A stretch of 64,000 nucleotides of DNA from contig CM027378.1 of the NCBI GenBank assembly GCA_015680905.1, forward strand, positions 11,389,001 to 11,453,000. Direction: 5' to 3'. The notes under the pieces are model-generated. The model ran no database searches, was not told the DNA's origin, and saw nothing but the letters and a program-made list of their open reading frames with translations. The first letter of the stretch is position 1, and each line of letters starts with the position of its first letter. Positions 11,649 to 22,866 of the stretch are shown here, piece after piece. Source of the DNA: Coptis chinensis. Taxonomy: Eukaryota > Streptophyta > Magnoliopsida > Ranunculales > Ranunculaceae. A program made the translations under genes and the position numbers.

Positions 11649-12690
11649 ATGAGGAGATTAGGAACGCTTTTCAAAAATCTAACTATAAACCTTCCCTTTC
11701 TCGAAGCTATTAAAAGCTACCACACCATGCTAAGTTTCTTAAGGAGTTGTGGTACTACTAGGCGAAGACCAATATACCAAAAGATGCCTTTTAACGTAAC
11801 AATTCCCAACGCTTATCCGAAAATAATGGAATTGTTAAGTACAAGGACCCGGGTCGCCCCATCAGATAAATGCACCTTAGAGATTCTCACACGACGACCG
11901 CTTATTAGAGACCCGGGGGCTAGTGTTAACTTACTCCCATTTTATTTGTATAAACAAATAGGTCTAGAGGAGATGCAACCTACTAAAATGACATTGCAAT
12001 TAGTCGATCGGGTCTATTAAGTATCCTAAGGGTGTGGTTGAAAACGTGCTAGTTAAAGTCCAAAATTTTTACTACCCAAATTTACTTCGTTGTCCTAGAC
12101 ACGTAACTCACTAACGACTCAGCACCTATCATTTTAGGGCGCCCCTTCTTGGCTACCAACGCCCATAAACTCCCCACGATGGTTCGATGTCCTTGTCCTT
12201 TTGCCATCTTTCTCATTGAGGTAAATGTTTTCAAAACTAGGACACAAAGATTCCCGATTCATCTACAAATGGAGAGGTTAGCATGATCGAGAGCTTAGCT
12301 CAAGATTACTTCAAAACATGTTTCCAGAGAAACAGATTAACAAATTCCTTTCCTTCGAAAATCTCGACTTTAACAATGACTCCCTCGGTAGTAGATTTAA
12401 ATAGAAGAAGAATTCCCGCAACTCTTTTGCACCGCTTCTTTACCACTTCACAAGTCCCCCTTGCCAACAACCATACATCCTTTGATACTATGACGAAGAT
12501 GAATTTTTCCATCTCTATCCCAGTGATCCTTTTGACCCAACTATTGAGGAATGTCTTGCACATATCAAGATTTCTCGATGATATGGACTTGAGAGCTCTA
12601 GCCGAGAATCATTCACCTTCCTCACCAATATTCCCCACCTCCACCTTTTCAAAGGAACCTCGAAGTTTGCACTCGATCCTTTAGTTTCTC
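11649..12690 (+). pseudogene. Element A Gag/protease junction and protease remnant
   Basis: An open piece at 11649-12020 carries FKNLTINLPFLEAIKS and DPGASVNLLPFYLYKQIGL, the aspartic-protease entry segment (B has DLGASVNLL). At 11955-11957 the codon after YLYK is CAA (Gln), where both B copies have a stop. Downstream pieces (12120-12690) match the B protease tail and the start of the linker to RT (SLAQDYF, FSKEPRSLHSI), after which similarity to pol ends. Confidence 0.75.
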
Positions 12691-15600
12691 CCCGTGGCTT
12701 CATGATTTTTAAATCCACCTAGTAAACAAATACTTCCCAAGGATAAACCACTTGACACCTTCATTTTCGTGACTTGAGACAAATTCCCTAACTACACCAT
12801 GAATGAGTTTTGTGCTAAACCCACATCCTCATTTTTTCCATGCTCTCCCTCTAAAACTTATCCCAATCCACCATATCTTCCACAACCATTCACTTTTCCA
12901 CACTTATTCACTAGGACACCCTCTCGCTCAAAGATGAAACATAAGGTGCATGCTCGGTTATGTTATAGGTCTATTCGACTTCGCTTTCATTCCACTAGGC
13001 TCAAGGTCAGAGGGAAATCTTGGTGCTTGATTGTGTTTGGATATGTTTTCTGTGATATTTATTTATGGAACGATCCACAACTATTTCGGTTGTTGATATA
13101 TGATAAACCGTGATATTCATACATATATTTAGATAAAGTCTCGAAAGTATCCGACTATAAACCACTCAATTTTTGTGTTTGGTGCATTTCCTTTCATTTC
13201 CATATATTGGTGAGTGCACCATTCAGGTAACCGGCCCTCCCTATGGAGTGTGTGGCTGTAAGTACCGGATCCTAAGTCCACGCTTCACATAATTCACGCT
13301 TCCACTCTTGCATGTTTTCTCGGTTTTTTGAGTCATGTTTCTATGGTGTGAATTATGTCTTTATCGCTTATTGTTTTCCTTTTATATTAAACCTAATTCA
13401 TAAAAAGTAAAAAAGTTTAAAGATATATAAAAATAGTAATCTAGCAAGTCTCGAATCTGACTTTAAAAGACCCATCGCTTTAAAACAAATTTTACAAACC
13501 CTGTTTTCAAAAATTTGTTTGGGGGTGGGTGTTTGGTTTTTCCATTCTTGATCACTCAAATTCTATTCTTACCCCCACCTCGCCCCCTTGAAGAGTAGCT
13601 AGATTTCTACTTGTTTGTTGTTTTGATGTTGTCTTTTATTATTTTTAGTAGATAGGATGTTACGCTGTTAAATTCCTCAGAGTTAATTTTGACTTTTGTA
13701 GTGAAATGTTGTTTGAATGACAATATGAATATAATGTCATTATTTTCATTGTGCGCGATTAGTTAATGTTGATCCCACCTTCCCAAACTGTTTGGGGTGG
13801 TGTTATCTATTCCAAAGATGATTTTATATAAACTTCATTCATTCTACACTCACAACCCACACTACACCTAATTTCCATCACTCACCTTTCACTCCCACGC
13901 TTCGCCTCATTTTTCAATTTTCAGCAACTCCGAAAGACTTCACAAGCTTCTACAGAGACTCTCAAGGGCCTCAGATATTTTTGTTCTGAATTTTGCTCGA
14001 AGGCCACCACGCTTCAAGCCGAGCGACCCGCCTCATCTATCGACCTAGAGCTACTACCAAGCTTCAAGTTGAAGCGACCCGCTTAAAACACTGAATTTAA
14101 AATTTCAGAGCGACTTCGCTATAATACGAATGAAGCCAGCGCCTCTGACTTCCGTGGACCAGAAAAATTCCAGTTTTCACGGTAGTTTCCAGATCATTCA
14201 TAGCTATTCCAGAGCGTAATTTTGAGATGACATCTCCTATAATAATACCGTAACAGTCTTTCAAAGATTTGTTCCAAAGCACTACTTATGGTGCTTGGTT
14301 TCGCGAGGTGATCACACACGTAGGCTAGGAACCGCTTATGGGTCTTGCTAGCAATTGTTCTTGGACTTGCCATGCCCGCTGAAATACAAGACCCATGATG
14401 CTATTGGGTAGATAATATGCATGTCCGGGAGTGGAGGTAAGTTTTAGTTTCTGTTAGTGTCTGCTTATGTCCCAAGCAATTTAATTCTGTTAACCCCATA
14501 ATGGGTGGAACTCTTATAGAGTTGCGTCAATTTTTATTTCCTATATTAGTACGTTCTAACCTTGTTTTGCAGATGTTTATGAATTTCACGCTGCGTTTCC
14601 ATGGTATTTTTCTACCCTCTTTATTTAAATGCTTTGAGGACAAAGCATGCTTTTGTTTGGGGGGCATAGAAACACGGTAATTAAGACATCCGCTAGGATA
14701 TAAATATATATAATATGCATTTGTTTTCTAGTTAAAAATTCAAAAATTTAAAAATATAAATAAATAAGTTATGCTATACACTTAGGAATATTGGTATTGT
14801 TTTCTTTCTCCATGTTTTTAACAATCTAGAAGTCTCACATAGTCAGTTGCATCGTAATAATTGTTAGAAACTTAGGTTAATAATGTAGGTAATAATCTTT
14901 GCATCTATCTATAAATATATTACATGAGTATCTATGATTGTTAGCAAGAAGTTTCAAATCTAGGCTAGAGTACTTATTCTACAAATCCTGTGAGAATATA
15001 GCCTAAAGCCTTATATGAGCTAAACATTTGAGAAATGACACAAGGGAGAAGTAAAATCTGATAGAGAAATCACACGCCCACTTGCTTGATCACTAAACCA
15101 TATCCTAAGTGAGAATTTAGGCCATTTTTTGGATCGATATAGCCAGAAATTCAAACCTATGAATTATTTTCCGCTAGTCACCACTCGAGCCTTTTTCTTT
15201 AGCCTTCCATACACCACAATTCCTTTACCCCTGCTACAAAACAAAACAAAAAAAAAAAAAAAAAGAATAAATCAACCTACCCAATTTAGAATAAGTCCGA
15301 GAATAGAATGAGTGAAGAAAGAAGAAGAGAAAACCCGTGTAAACAAAAATTGTTACTTGCTTCAGAAAAATAAAGAAAAGAAGTTTCCATCCAAAGAAAA
15401 GAAAAAAATAGAAATAAAATAAAAAAAACTCCAAAAAAAATAGAATAAAAAGGAGTCAAAAGCCAAGGAAAAGAAAAAAAAAAAAAAAATATGGCTAAGG
15501 ATGGAAACAAAGTGTAGAAGCAAAAGAAAATAACAAGGTTTTCTAAGTTACATAATACTAAGACTCTATTATCTCAGACTTGTCCTTTGAATATCCATTT

Positions 15601-16249
15601 CCTTCCTTCTTAAACCATCTCCTAATCCCCCGTGAATAACACCTAATAAAGACCTCTAGCCCAATTAGGAATAGGTTAGTGTGATAGTAAGTGGCGATGT
15701 GTGTTTGATTGACCCCCGCTTCCTTTGTTGTCATGGAGATTGTAAGGTAAAGTGTGCCCACCGCATTAATCGGAGTAACTTAAACTTGAGTGAAAAAATC
15801 GAGTGTTGTTTCTTGACTATTATTGTGAGAACCTACTTAAGGACGCTTATTCCGAAGTTCTCTAAACAACCCCGCTAAACATTTGATAGTAGTACTCATC
15901 AGATATATGTTTATTGTAGAATGATTGATTATTATGCATATATTAACTTAGGGTTTTGACTGGTTATTCTTATGTAATTGCTAGAGAGATATATAGATAG
16001 TTGAGCATGAATAAGGAAACAATAGTTTTATTTTCTTAGTCGTTGAAGATAGATGAAGTTTGTGAGTACCTTCACTGAAAAACTCTCACGAGGTTATAAC
16101 TCGGCCCACTAGGGAATTCCTAGTGGTTTAAGGCCTTGTTGCATATGGTCAATGCAATCGCGACTCAAATAAACGAGAGTAGTTAGAACTCCATTTTTGG
16201 TCACTTATTCTAATTTCTCATATTTGCTTGAGGACAAGCAAAATGTCGC
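12691..16249 (+). other. Element A 3' non-coding region
   Basis: About 3.5 kb with no ORF I can assign; the open frames near 15234-15510 are read through A-rich sequence. It contains GC-rich motif repeats (13990-14150), a polypurine-like block at 14632-14668, and A-rich tracts at 15241-15264 and 15476-15489. The part from 13343 is repeated at 33802-36687. Confidence 0.7.
14632..14668 (+). other. Internal polypurine-like block in element A
   Basis: ctttgaggacaaagcatgc followed by gtttggggggcat resembles the terminal block (gcttgaggacaagcaaaatg ... tttggggtggtt) before the 3' LTR. It is repeated at 35076-35108. It may be a secondary plus-strand primer or a relic of an older LTR border. Confidence 0.4.
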
Positions 16250-16261
16250 TTTGGGGTGGTT
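16250..16261 (+). promoter_or_regulatory. Polypurine tract of element A
   Basis: tttggggtggtt lies directly before the TGATAAG start of the 3' LTR. The second copy (36676-36687) reads tttaggggtggtt. Confidence 0.7.
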
Positions 16262-17632
16262 TGATAAGAGCCCAAAACTGTAGTTTTAACCCCTTAATAA
16301 TCATACCGTTAGACCAATTATGTGAATAATAAGTAAGAGTTAACACCGACACGCTGCTTTTATGCATTTCAGCTTCAAAGTCCATTATGTGCGTAAATGT
16401 ACCACTTTAGCGAGATAAAGGAGCAAAAGTCGCAGAACTTCCGAATGCCATATCTTTTTGACTCGCACCTGATTGAGGCCTACCTTATGTCAAAACGACC
16501 GCTCGGAAAGAGCTTTTTGCAATGGTCCAAGCCTTGACCCAATCAGAGGAGCAGAAGTGGACGAAAAGTCTGTTGAAGCCAACTGCAGCTGAAGAGGCCT
16601 TTTTGGATCGAAGAATTGGGTTTTGGGCCCGATTCTCTGCCCAAAACATGGCTCCAAGCCCATGCACGATTTTTGATCTGAATGTATAAAACAAAAGCTT
16701 AGTTCATTGTTAATGGTAGATAGTTAGGTTAGAAAATAAATTAGATTAGTTAGCCTCCATTAAACCTTAATTCTAGATCTAGTTTTCATTAGATTAATTA
16801 AGTTTAATTTCATTTCAATTTTGTTTTAGATTAAACTCTCAAATTATTGTTCTTGATTGATTAGATAATAAAAATAGTTATTTTGTCAATTTCGATTTAT
16901 AGATCTAAATTCCATTATTGTTTGTTATCATTTCATAGTTATTAATTAGATTTCGATTATTGTTTAGTGAAATCGCATAAAGTTAGAATCTTTTCATTAT
17001 GTTTAGTTTAGATTTAATGGGAATTGTTAGTTTGATGAATCAAGGCTAAAACCTCCATTAGAGGGGTTGATGAAGCCTTGATGAAAACTTAGTTGTTAGT
17101 GTAGAATTGTTTGTAGATTCTATTCCACTCTAGAAAGTCGTGGTTTCGCCATGAGAATGGGTAGACGACTTCACATGCTAGTTAGTACTTCTGTAGAAAT
17201 GCCATGAACACTAGGGATTAGAACTCAATTTCTTGCCGTAAGAACGCGAGAATCGAGATACAAGAATCTATACTAGGTTATTAAGTTGGATTCGAGGTGG
17301 ATTCAATTCCCCTCTAATCCTTTATCTAGATTCAAAAACAAGCATATTTCCATAGTATCCGTAGTTAAATTCAACGTAGACTCATTTTAGTTTCATCGTA
17401 GTATAACACCCTTCAGAAAGCTCTCATTGACTTAAGAGCTTACTAGTTAGACTTAGAAAACAATCCATGCTAGGGAACTAGGAGTGGAACGAACTTCGTA
17501 CTCCATTTAGTGCAATTCGCATCGAGAGTAGAAGCTTTGATAATTGACACGTAAAAGTACCCAAGTTTAGTTTACTTACGTTTTGGATTCGTAGTTCATT
17601 TCGTAGGTAAACTATTCATTTTATAAATATCA
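16262..17632 (+). repeat. 3' LTR of element A
   Basis: TGATAAGAGCCC ... AAATATCA, 1371 bp, followed by the ATCGC target duplication. Confidence 0.95.
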
Positions 17633-17637
17633 ATCGC
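17633..17637. repeat. Target-site duplication ATCGC, right copy
   Basis: Exact partner of 7805-7809. Confidence 0.95.
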
Positions 17638-17640
17638 GTT

Positions 17641-18159
17641 CTAGAGAAATTGAATTATACAAAAATTATTGCATTTAGTCTGCAGTACCCAGAGTAGATG
17701 GAGGAGGGGTTTTGTTATTTTGGAAGTCTTAAATGTGCCGAGCACATTATGAGCTAGCCATTGGATCACAGATAATTGGTTTATTTGTGAGGATCGTTGA
17801 TAAACAATGCAGTTTTTCCGGTTGTATTCGCCGTAAAGGATAGTTGAAAACAATAGATGCCTTATATTGTTGAATGGTAAATCCTGAAGGTGTACCCCCG
17901 GGTTTTTAATGGAAATTTGAAGGACCTCGGAGATGATTTCAATAGTCAATTCGCGCTCGCATCCGTTTGCGCGGACAAATAATTGCCCGTTTTGGAAATA
18001 ACTGTGTTTATAAAATAGTAGGACCAATTCTCTGGAATAAAGTGCCTCCTTATGATGTAATAGAGGGAACCATCCTCGATGTAAAATTTCAGTATCAAAA
18101 TATGGGTTAAATGGACCGCTTTGGAAATTTTCCATAAAATTTTTCTCGGTGAGGGCCAT
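17641..18159 (-). CDS. Env-position ORF of element B (MALTEKN ORF), copy 1
   Basis: An open frame of 172 codons starts MALTEKNFMENFQSG. Segments such as HRGWFPLLHHKEALYSRELV, LLFYKHSYFQNGQLFVRANG and TIEIISEVLQIS look like the conserved core found in the Athila third ORF (Transposase_32-type family); this family assignment is from memory and tentative. The upstream minus-strand context (attttcttcaccactcc) leads straight to ATG. The frame ends next to the A insertion (CIIQFL, stop at 17641), so the true C-terminus may have continued into 7804-7405. Copy 2 (38073-38588) is identical except for a small indel near residue 111. Confidence 0.55.
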   Translation of the reverse strand: MALTEKNFMENFQSGPFNPYFDTEILHRGWFPLLHHKEALYSRELVLLFYKHSYFQNGQLFVRANGCERELTIEIISEVLQISIKNPGVHLQDLPFNNIRHLLFSTILYGEYNRKNCIVYQRSSQINQLSVIQWLAHNVLGTFKTSKITKPLLHLLWVLQTKCNNFCIIQFL

Positions 18160-18369
18160 TAAAGATGGAGTGGTGAAGAAAATTTAGTGGAAAAGGGAAG
18201 ATTGGATTTTAGAGGTGTCTAGCCTACCTATAAATAGGCACCAATCCGAAGATATAGAAAATACGAATCGAGGTGTTACAGGGTAGTTAGACCACGTGTA
18301 TCTTCTAAAACAAGACGCAAAAGTAGATGTAGTATGGATGGGAAGAATAGGGCATGTGACTACAAGGAG

Positions 18370-18417
<48 letters not shown>

Positions 18418-19395
18418 CAAGGGAGATTAATGTGAACAACACTAAATGTCCAGAAAAGTCATTATCTAAATTCTTAGGCAACTATCATGTCAGCTCTGGA
18501 ACGAACCTAATCCAGCCAGACTGTAGCTTAACCTTTATGTATTATGGGTCTAGGGGTATGACGGTACCATCCTGGACTGTGCACACTACAGTCTAAAAAT
18601 ATTTCCCTTATTACATACGGCTATCCTCAAACCGCCCCAAGGGAACTCAAAGTAACCAATTCTAGGGGTTGGCCTGGTGGAATCCATTGCCCGTACGTGT
18701 TCTAAGTAGGCAACATCCGAGGTTGAACATGAATCTCTATGTGCACCTTAATGCAAGGGGAATTTTAAAAGATTACAATATATACATATCTACAAGGTGA
18801 GTCTTTTAACGTCAGATCCTCAATACATTTGGCGAAGTCTTTTAACGCCGATCCTCAAGATAATTCGAGTCTTTTAACGCCGATCCTCAAGACGATTCCC
18901 AACCCATGGGAGAAATGGCGCTGTGACGGTTTATCCCCGCAAGCCTAGTGTCGTTTAAAAAGTATACCTTATACCGGGCTAGAATTGGATATAGGAAGTC
19001 TAGACTGACAAAAAGGTGTTTGACAATGCATACACCACCCCATCCTTCGCAACGCCGCTTACGAAAGCAAAAAGTATTACGACCATTACCTATTCGTTAT
19101 GAGTGAGACTCACACCAAATGATTTGCTGAAGTTCGCGAGGCAGAGAGTAGAAAAGGGAAGGGAAGGAAGGAGGTGAAATTTTTGGTACCCATCATTTAC
19201 CAGCAGGAACGTTTGCTCGCATTGCAGAAGACATTTATACTCAGTTTTGAAATAGAGTTTTTGTGGACTACGGCTCTGGCGCTTGCAACCACACACTTCA
19301 AAGAACTTTTGAGATCATAAAATAGAAGATGGCCTAGCTACCAAAATGGCGTACTCTCTACAGAAAAACAAGATTGAGTACGCCAAACGAAACAT
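18160..19395 (-). other. Element B spacer between integrase and env-position ORF
   Basis: No supported coding sequence; a 68-codon frame at 19090-19296 has no recognisable features. It contains a 40-T run at 18374-18413 (only 5 T in the second copy) and three copies of a 25-bp motif at 18799-18895. Confidence 0.6.
18799..18895. repeat. Three tandem copies of gagtcttttaacgtcagatc
   Basis: Three units of about 25 bp (continuing ctcaa) are spaced about 35 bp apart. The second copy of the segment shows the same array at 39192-39288 with the motif perfectly conserved. Here two units read taacgccgatcctc, that is CAG altered. Confidence 0.8.
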
Positions 19396-20600
19396 CTAGT
19401 CTATGTAGACCGGATCCTGAAGAAAAGTCTGTTCAACAGTTGGGGAGCGTAACTTGTGGTAATGTTTGAGGCGTTGTCCATTTGCTTGAAATTCACAGTT
19501 ATCTTGTGGATTAAGCAAAGAGATTGCCCCATAATGGGTCACAGCTGACACAATGAAAGGACCAGACCATCGTGTTTTCAATTTACCATGAAAAATGTGT
19601 AATATGGAGTTGAAAAGTAAAACTTTTTGGCCAATTTTGAAATCTTTACGCAAAATGTGCTTATCGTGCACTCTTTTCATATTAGCTTTGTAGGATTTTG
19701 AGAGATCATAAACATCACTCTTAATCTCCTCAAGCTCATTTAATTACAGTTTTCGCTTCTCGCCTGCCGCGTTGATATTGTAATTTTTGCTTTTGATGGC
19801 CCATAGGGCACAATGCTCAAGTTCAACTGGCAGATGACAAGGTTTTACAAAAATGATGCGGTAAGGAGACATCCCTATAAGTGCCTTAAATGTCGTTTGG
19901 TATGCCCACAAGGCATCCGATAAGCGGAGAGACTAGTCTTTTCTTGATGGATTGACAGTTTTCTCCATAATGGACTTTATCTCTCTGTTGGAGACTTCCA
20001 CTTGGCCACTTGTCTGTGGGTGATATGGAGTAGCAACTTTGCAAGTGACTCCATATTTCTTCATTAAAAACCCAAAAAATTTAATACAAAAATGTGTACC
20101 CCCATCACTGATGATAGCTTTGGGGACACCAAAATGAGAGAAAATATTTTCTTTTACAAATTTCACAACAGCCTTATGGTCATTTGAGTGACATGAGAGT
20201 GCCTCAATCCATTTAGACACATAGTCTACAGCGACTATAATGTAGAGAAAACCTTGAGAAATAGGGAAGGGTCCCATAAAATCAATGCCCCAAACATAAA
20301 AAATTTCCATAATTAAGATAGGATTTAGGGGGCATCATATTAAGCTAGGTAATTCGACCTAGGTGTCGACAAACCGAATGCAAGCTTTGCAATATTCGTG
20401 TGCATCGCTAAAAAGGGTAGGCCAGTAAAAACCACATTGTAAAACCTTGGTTGTAGTTTTCTTCCCACTGAAATGACCTCTATAAGATTGTTCGTGGCAA
20501 AAAGATAACACGTCAGTGTGTTCCCAATTGGGAATGCAGCAACGAATGAGTACAAAAGGGTAGGGGTCATCCCAGAAATAATATTTTACAGTGGATAATA
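19396..20600 (-). pseudogene. Element B integrase (zinc-binding, core and C-terminal domains)
   Basis: The C-terminal domain lies at 19680-19396 (GQKVLLFNSILHIFHGKLK, RWSGPFIVSAV, GQRLKHYHKL), typical of Athila. The catalytic core at 20310-19933 shows [19 protein letters not shown] and [13 protein letters not shown], giving the D, D, E residues. The HHCC region at 20570-20340 is shifted in frame here but readable in copy 2 (CHEQSYRGHFSGKK ... CKAC). A frame break between core and C-terminal domain near 19690-19930 prevents a continuous protein. It would insert the cDNA. Confidence 0.87.
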
Positions 20601-20731
20601 ACTTTTACGATCGGGATCGGACTGACCGAGGAAGGAACTTCCTCAATAACTAGGTAGTTAACGATATCCGCGTACCATGGAGAGGAGAAAATGGAGTACA
20701 AATGCTCATCTGGGAAGGAATCACAAATGGA

Positions 20732-22257
20732 TTAAGAATCACTATCAACGTCACCAACCAGCCTTGATAAATGGTCGGCCATGACATTTTCGGATCCTTT
20801 CTTGTCTTTGATTTCCAGGGTGAATTCTTGCAAGAAAAGGATCCAGCGAAACAATCTCTGTTTCGCATCCTTTTTCGCGAGTAGGTACCGAAGTGCGGCA
20901 TGGTCAGTATATACGATGGTGGATGATCCAACCAGGTAAGGGCGAAACTTATCCAAAGCATAGACAACAGCTAGGAAGTCTTTCTCAGTTGTCGTGTAAT
21001 TATGTTGAGCGTCATTAAGAGTTTTACTAGTGTAGTAAATGACAACGGGTTTGTCATCACGTCGTTAGCCTAGTACAGCACCAATAGCAAAGTCGCTAGC
21101 ATCACGCATCAGTTCGAATGGTTGAGACCAATCAGGGGGTTGAATAATAGGAGGGGTAGTCGTATGGTTTTAGAGCTTCAAAAGCTTGTTTGCAATTGAA
21201 ATTGAAGTCGAAGACCGCATCCTTAAGTAGGAGATTGGTTAATGGTCGAGCAACTTTAGAAAAATCCTGAATGAATCGCCTGTAAAAGCCAGCGTGGCCT
21301 AAAAAGGCACGGATATCGCGAACTGTTCGGGAGATAGGTAGCGAAGCAATTTTAACAATTTTATCATTATTGAACTCTATCCCGTCTTTCAAAACAATAT
21401 GACCTAGAACAATTTCTTTGGTAACCATGAAATGACACTTCTCCCAATTAAGTACTAAATTTTTTTTCTTCACACTGTGTTAACACTTTAGAAAGGTTGG
21501 ATAGACTATCATCAAAGGAATTTCCATAAATGGAAAAGTCATCCATGAAGACTTCCATATAACGTTCCACCATATCACTGAAAATGTGAAGCATGCAGCA
21601 TTGGAAAGTGCCTAAGGCATTGCAAAGACCAAAAGGCATTCGTTTGTATGTAAAGGTTCCAAAGGGACATGTGAAAGTTGTCTTTTCTTGATCGGCAGGA
21701 TCGATGACAATTTGAAAGTAGCCGGAATAGCCATCAAGAAAATAGTAGTACGCATGACCGGCTAAATGTTCTAGCATCTGGTCAATGAATGGAAGAAGAA
21801 AGTGATCTTTACGTGTTCTGGCATTAAGTTTGCGATAGTCAATGCAAATTCTCCATTTCAATGGAATGCGAGTGGCGATGCATTCACCATTTTCATTTTG
21901 AACAACTTGAATGCCGGACTTTTTGGGAACAATGTGGACAGGAGTAACCTCATCACTATCAGAGATAGGGTATATGATACCCGCATCAAGTAAATGTAAA
22001 ACTTCCTCCCTTACCACCTCTTTCATGGTGGGGTTAAGGCGTCGTTGTGGTTCTCACGATGTTTTTATGCCGTCATCTAGATGTATGCGATGCGTGCATA
22101 CTCTAGGGTCTATTCCTTTGATATTATCTAAGGACCATCCGATAGCGGAGCGGTGTTCACAAATAACACGAATCAAACGTGCTTCTTCGTTAATAGTTAA
22201 GTGAGAAGAAATTATTATAGGGTGACTACTATCGGGATCGAGATGCACGTACTTCAA
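20732..22257 (-). pseudogene. Element B reverse transcriptase and RNase H, copy 1
   Basis: RT from 22026 starts MKEVVREEVLHLLDAGIIYP, with KWRICIDYRKLNARTRKDHF, FGTFTYKRMPFGLCNA and the catalytic VFMDDFSIYG. A frameshift at an eight-A run (minus strand, near 21462) moves into NLVLNWEKCHFMV ... FLGHAGFYRRFIQDFSKV. RNase H follows at 20956-20732 ([32 protein letters not shown]). An in-frame TAA near 21069 interrupts the RT/RNase H join. The same frameshift and stop are present in copy 2, so they predate the duplication. The linker at 22257-22027 (KYVHLDPDSSHPIIIS) connects to the protease. Confidence 0.88.
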
Positions 22258-22506
22258 AATCAGAGGGTAGAGGTTTTAAATCCGGAGTTGGAGGAGGAGG
22301 GATGAAGGATTTGTGAGGGGTCAGCTCTTCAATAGAAAAAAAGTGAGTCCGATTCATCTTAATCGGTTTGTAATGCAGTAGTAAGGTCAAATAGTGGTAA
22401 TCGACTCTAATAATGCGTGGACATCCTTAATGTACGAAGTCATCATCAAACTCAAGATTATCAAAAGAAAGAAATTAGTGTACCTCGCTTGGGGAAAAGA
22501 GTTAGC

Positions 22507-22866
22507 TTAAATATTCCCTCGCGCCGCACTATCAACCAAGTTAATCTCACCCTCAATATCGTGGATCGGAAGTTGTTTCATTAAGTTGAATACATTGACT
22601 TCTACAAAAAGGTTCCCGAAAGACATTGTCATTGAACCATCCCGACAATTTATTAGAGCGTTAGCAGTTGCAAGAAATGGATGTCCTAAAATGATAGGAA
22701 TGGAGTCACAGGCAACTTCGGTATCTAGAATTAGAAAATCGACGGGGTAGTAAAAATCTTGGACCTTTACTAGGACGTTTTCTACTATGCCCTTTGGGTA
22801 CTTGATGGAGTGATCCGCTAGTTGCAGGGTCATGTTGGTAGATTTTAATTCATGAAGACCTAATTA
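22507..22866 (-). pseudogene. Element B protease remainder, copy 1
   Basis: MTLQLADHSIKYPKGIVENV, DFYYPVDFLILDTEVACDS and IILGHPFLATANALIN form the second half of the aspartic protease. It is cut from Gag by an in-frame TAA at 22864-22866, after YYLFK. B' has TAG at the same codon (1237-1239). Confidence 0.8.

Larger units (their letters stand above)
7810..17632 (+). mobile_element. Element A: complete non-autonomous Athila-like LTR retrotransposon
   Basis: It has TG...CA LTRs of 1370 bp (7810-9179) and 1371 bp (16262-17632), an ATCGC target duplication, a tRNA-Asp-like primer site, a Gag-to-protease remnant, and a polypurine tract before the 3' LTR. After the protease remnant, which ends near 12690, there is no sign of RT, RNase H or integrase in the remaining 3.5 kb. 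It therefore depends on proteins from elsewhere. It lies inside the env region of element B in the opposite orientation. Its 3' part (13343 onward) is duplicated at 33802-38064. Confidence 0.93.

Noticed and set aside
15234..15510. Small ORFs rich in Phe and Leu on the minus strand
   Set aside because: They are read through A-rich low-complexity DNA of the A 3' region, are not conserved in frame at 35678-35949, and have no start context.
18374..18413. Long T run as the poly(A) tail of a minus-strand retroposon
   Set aside because: No target duplication, no retroposon body on either side, and the duplicate copy has only five T at the same point.
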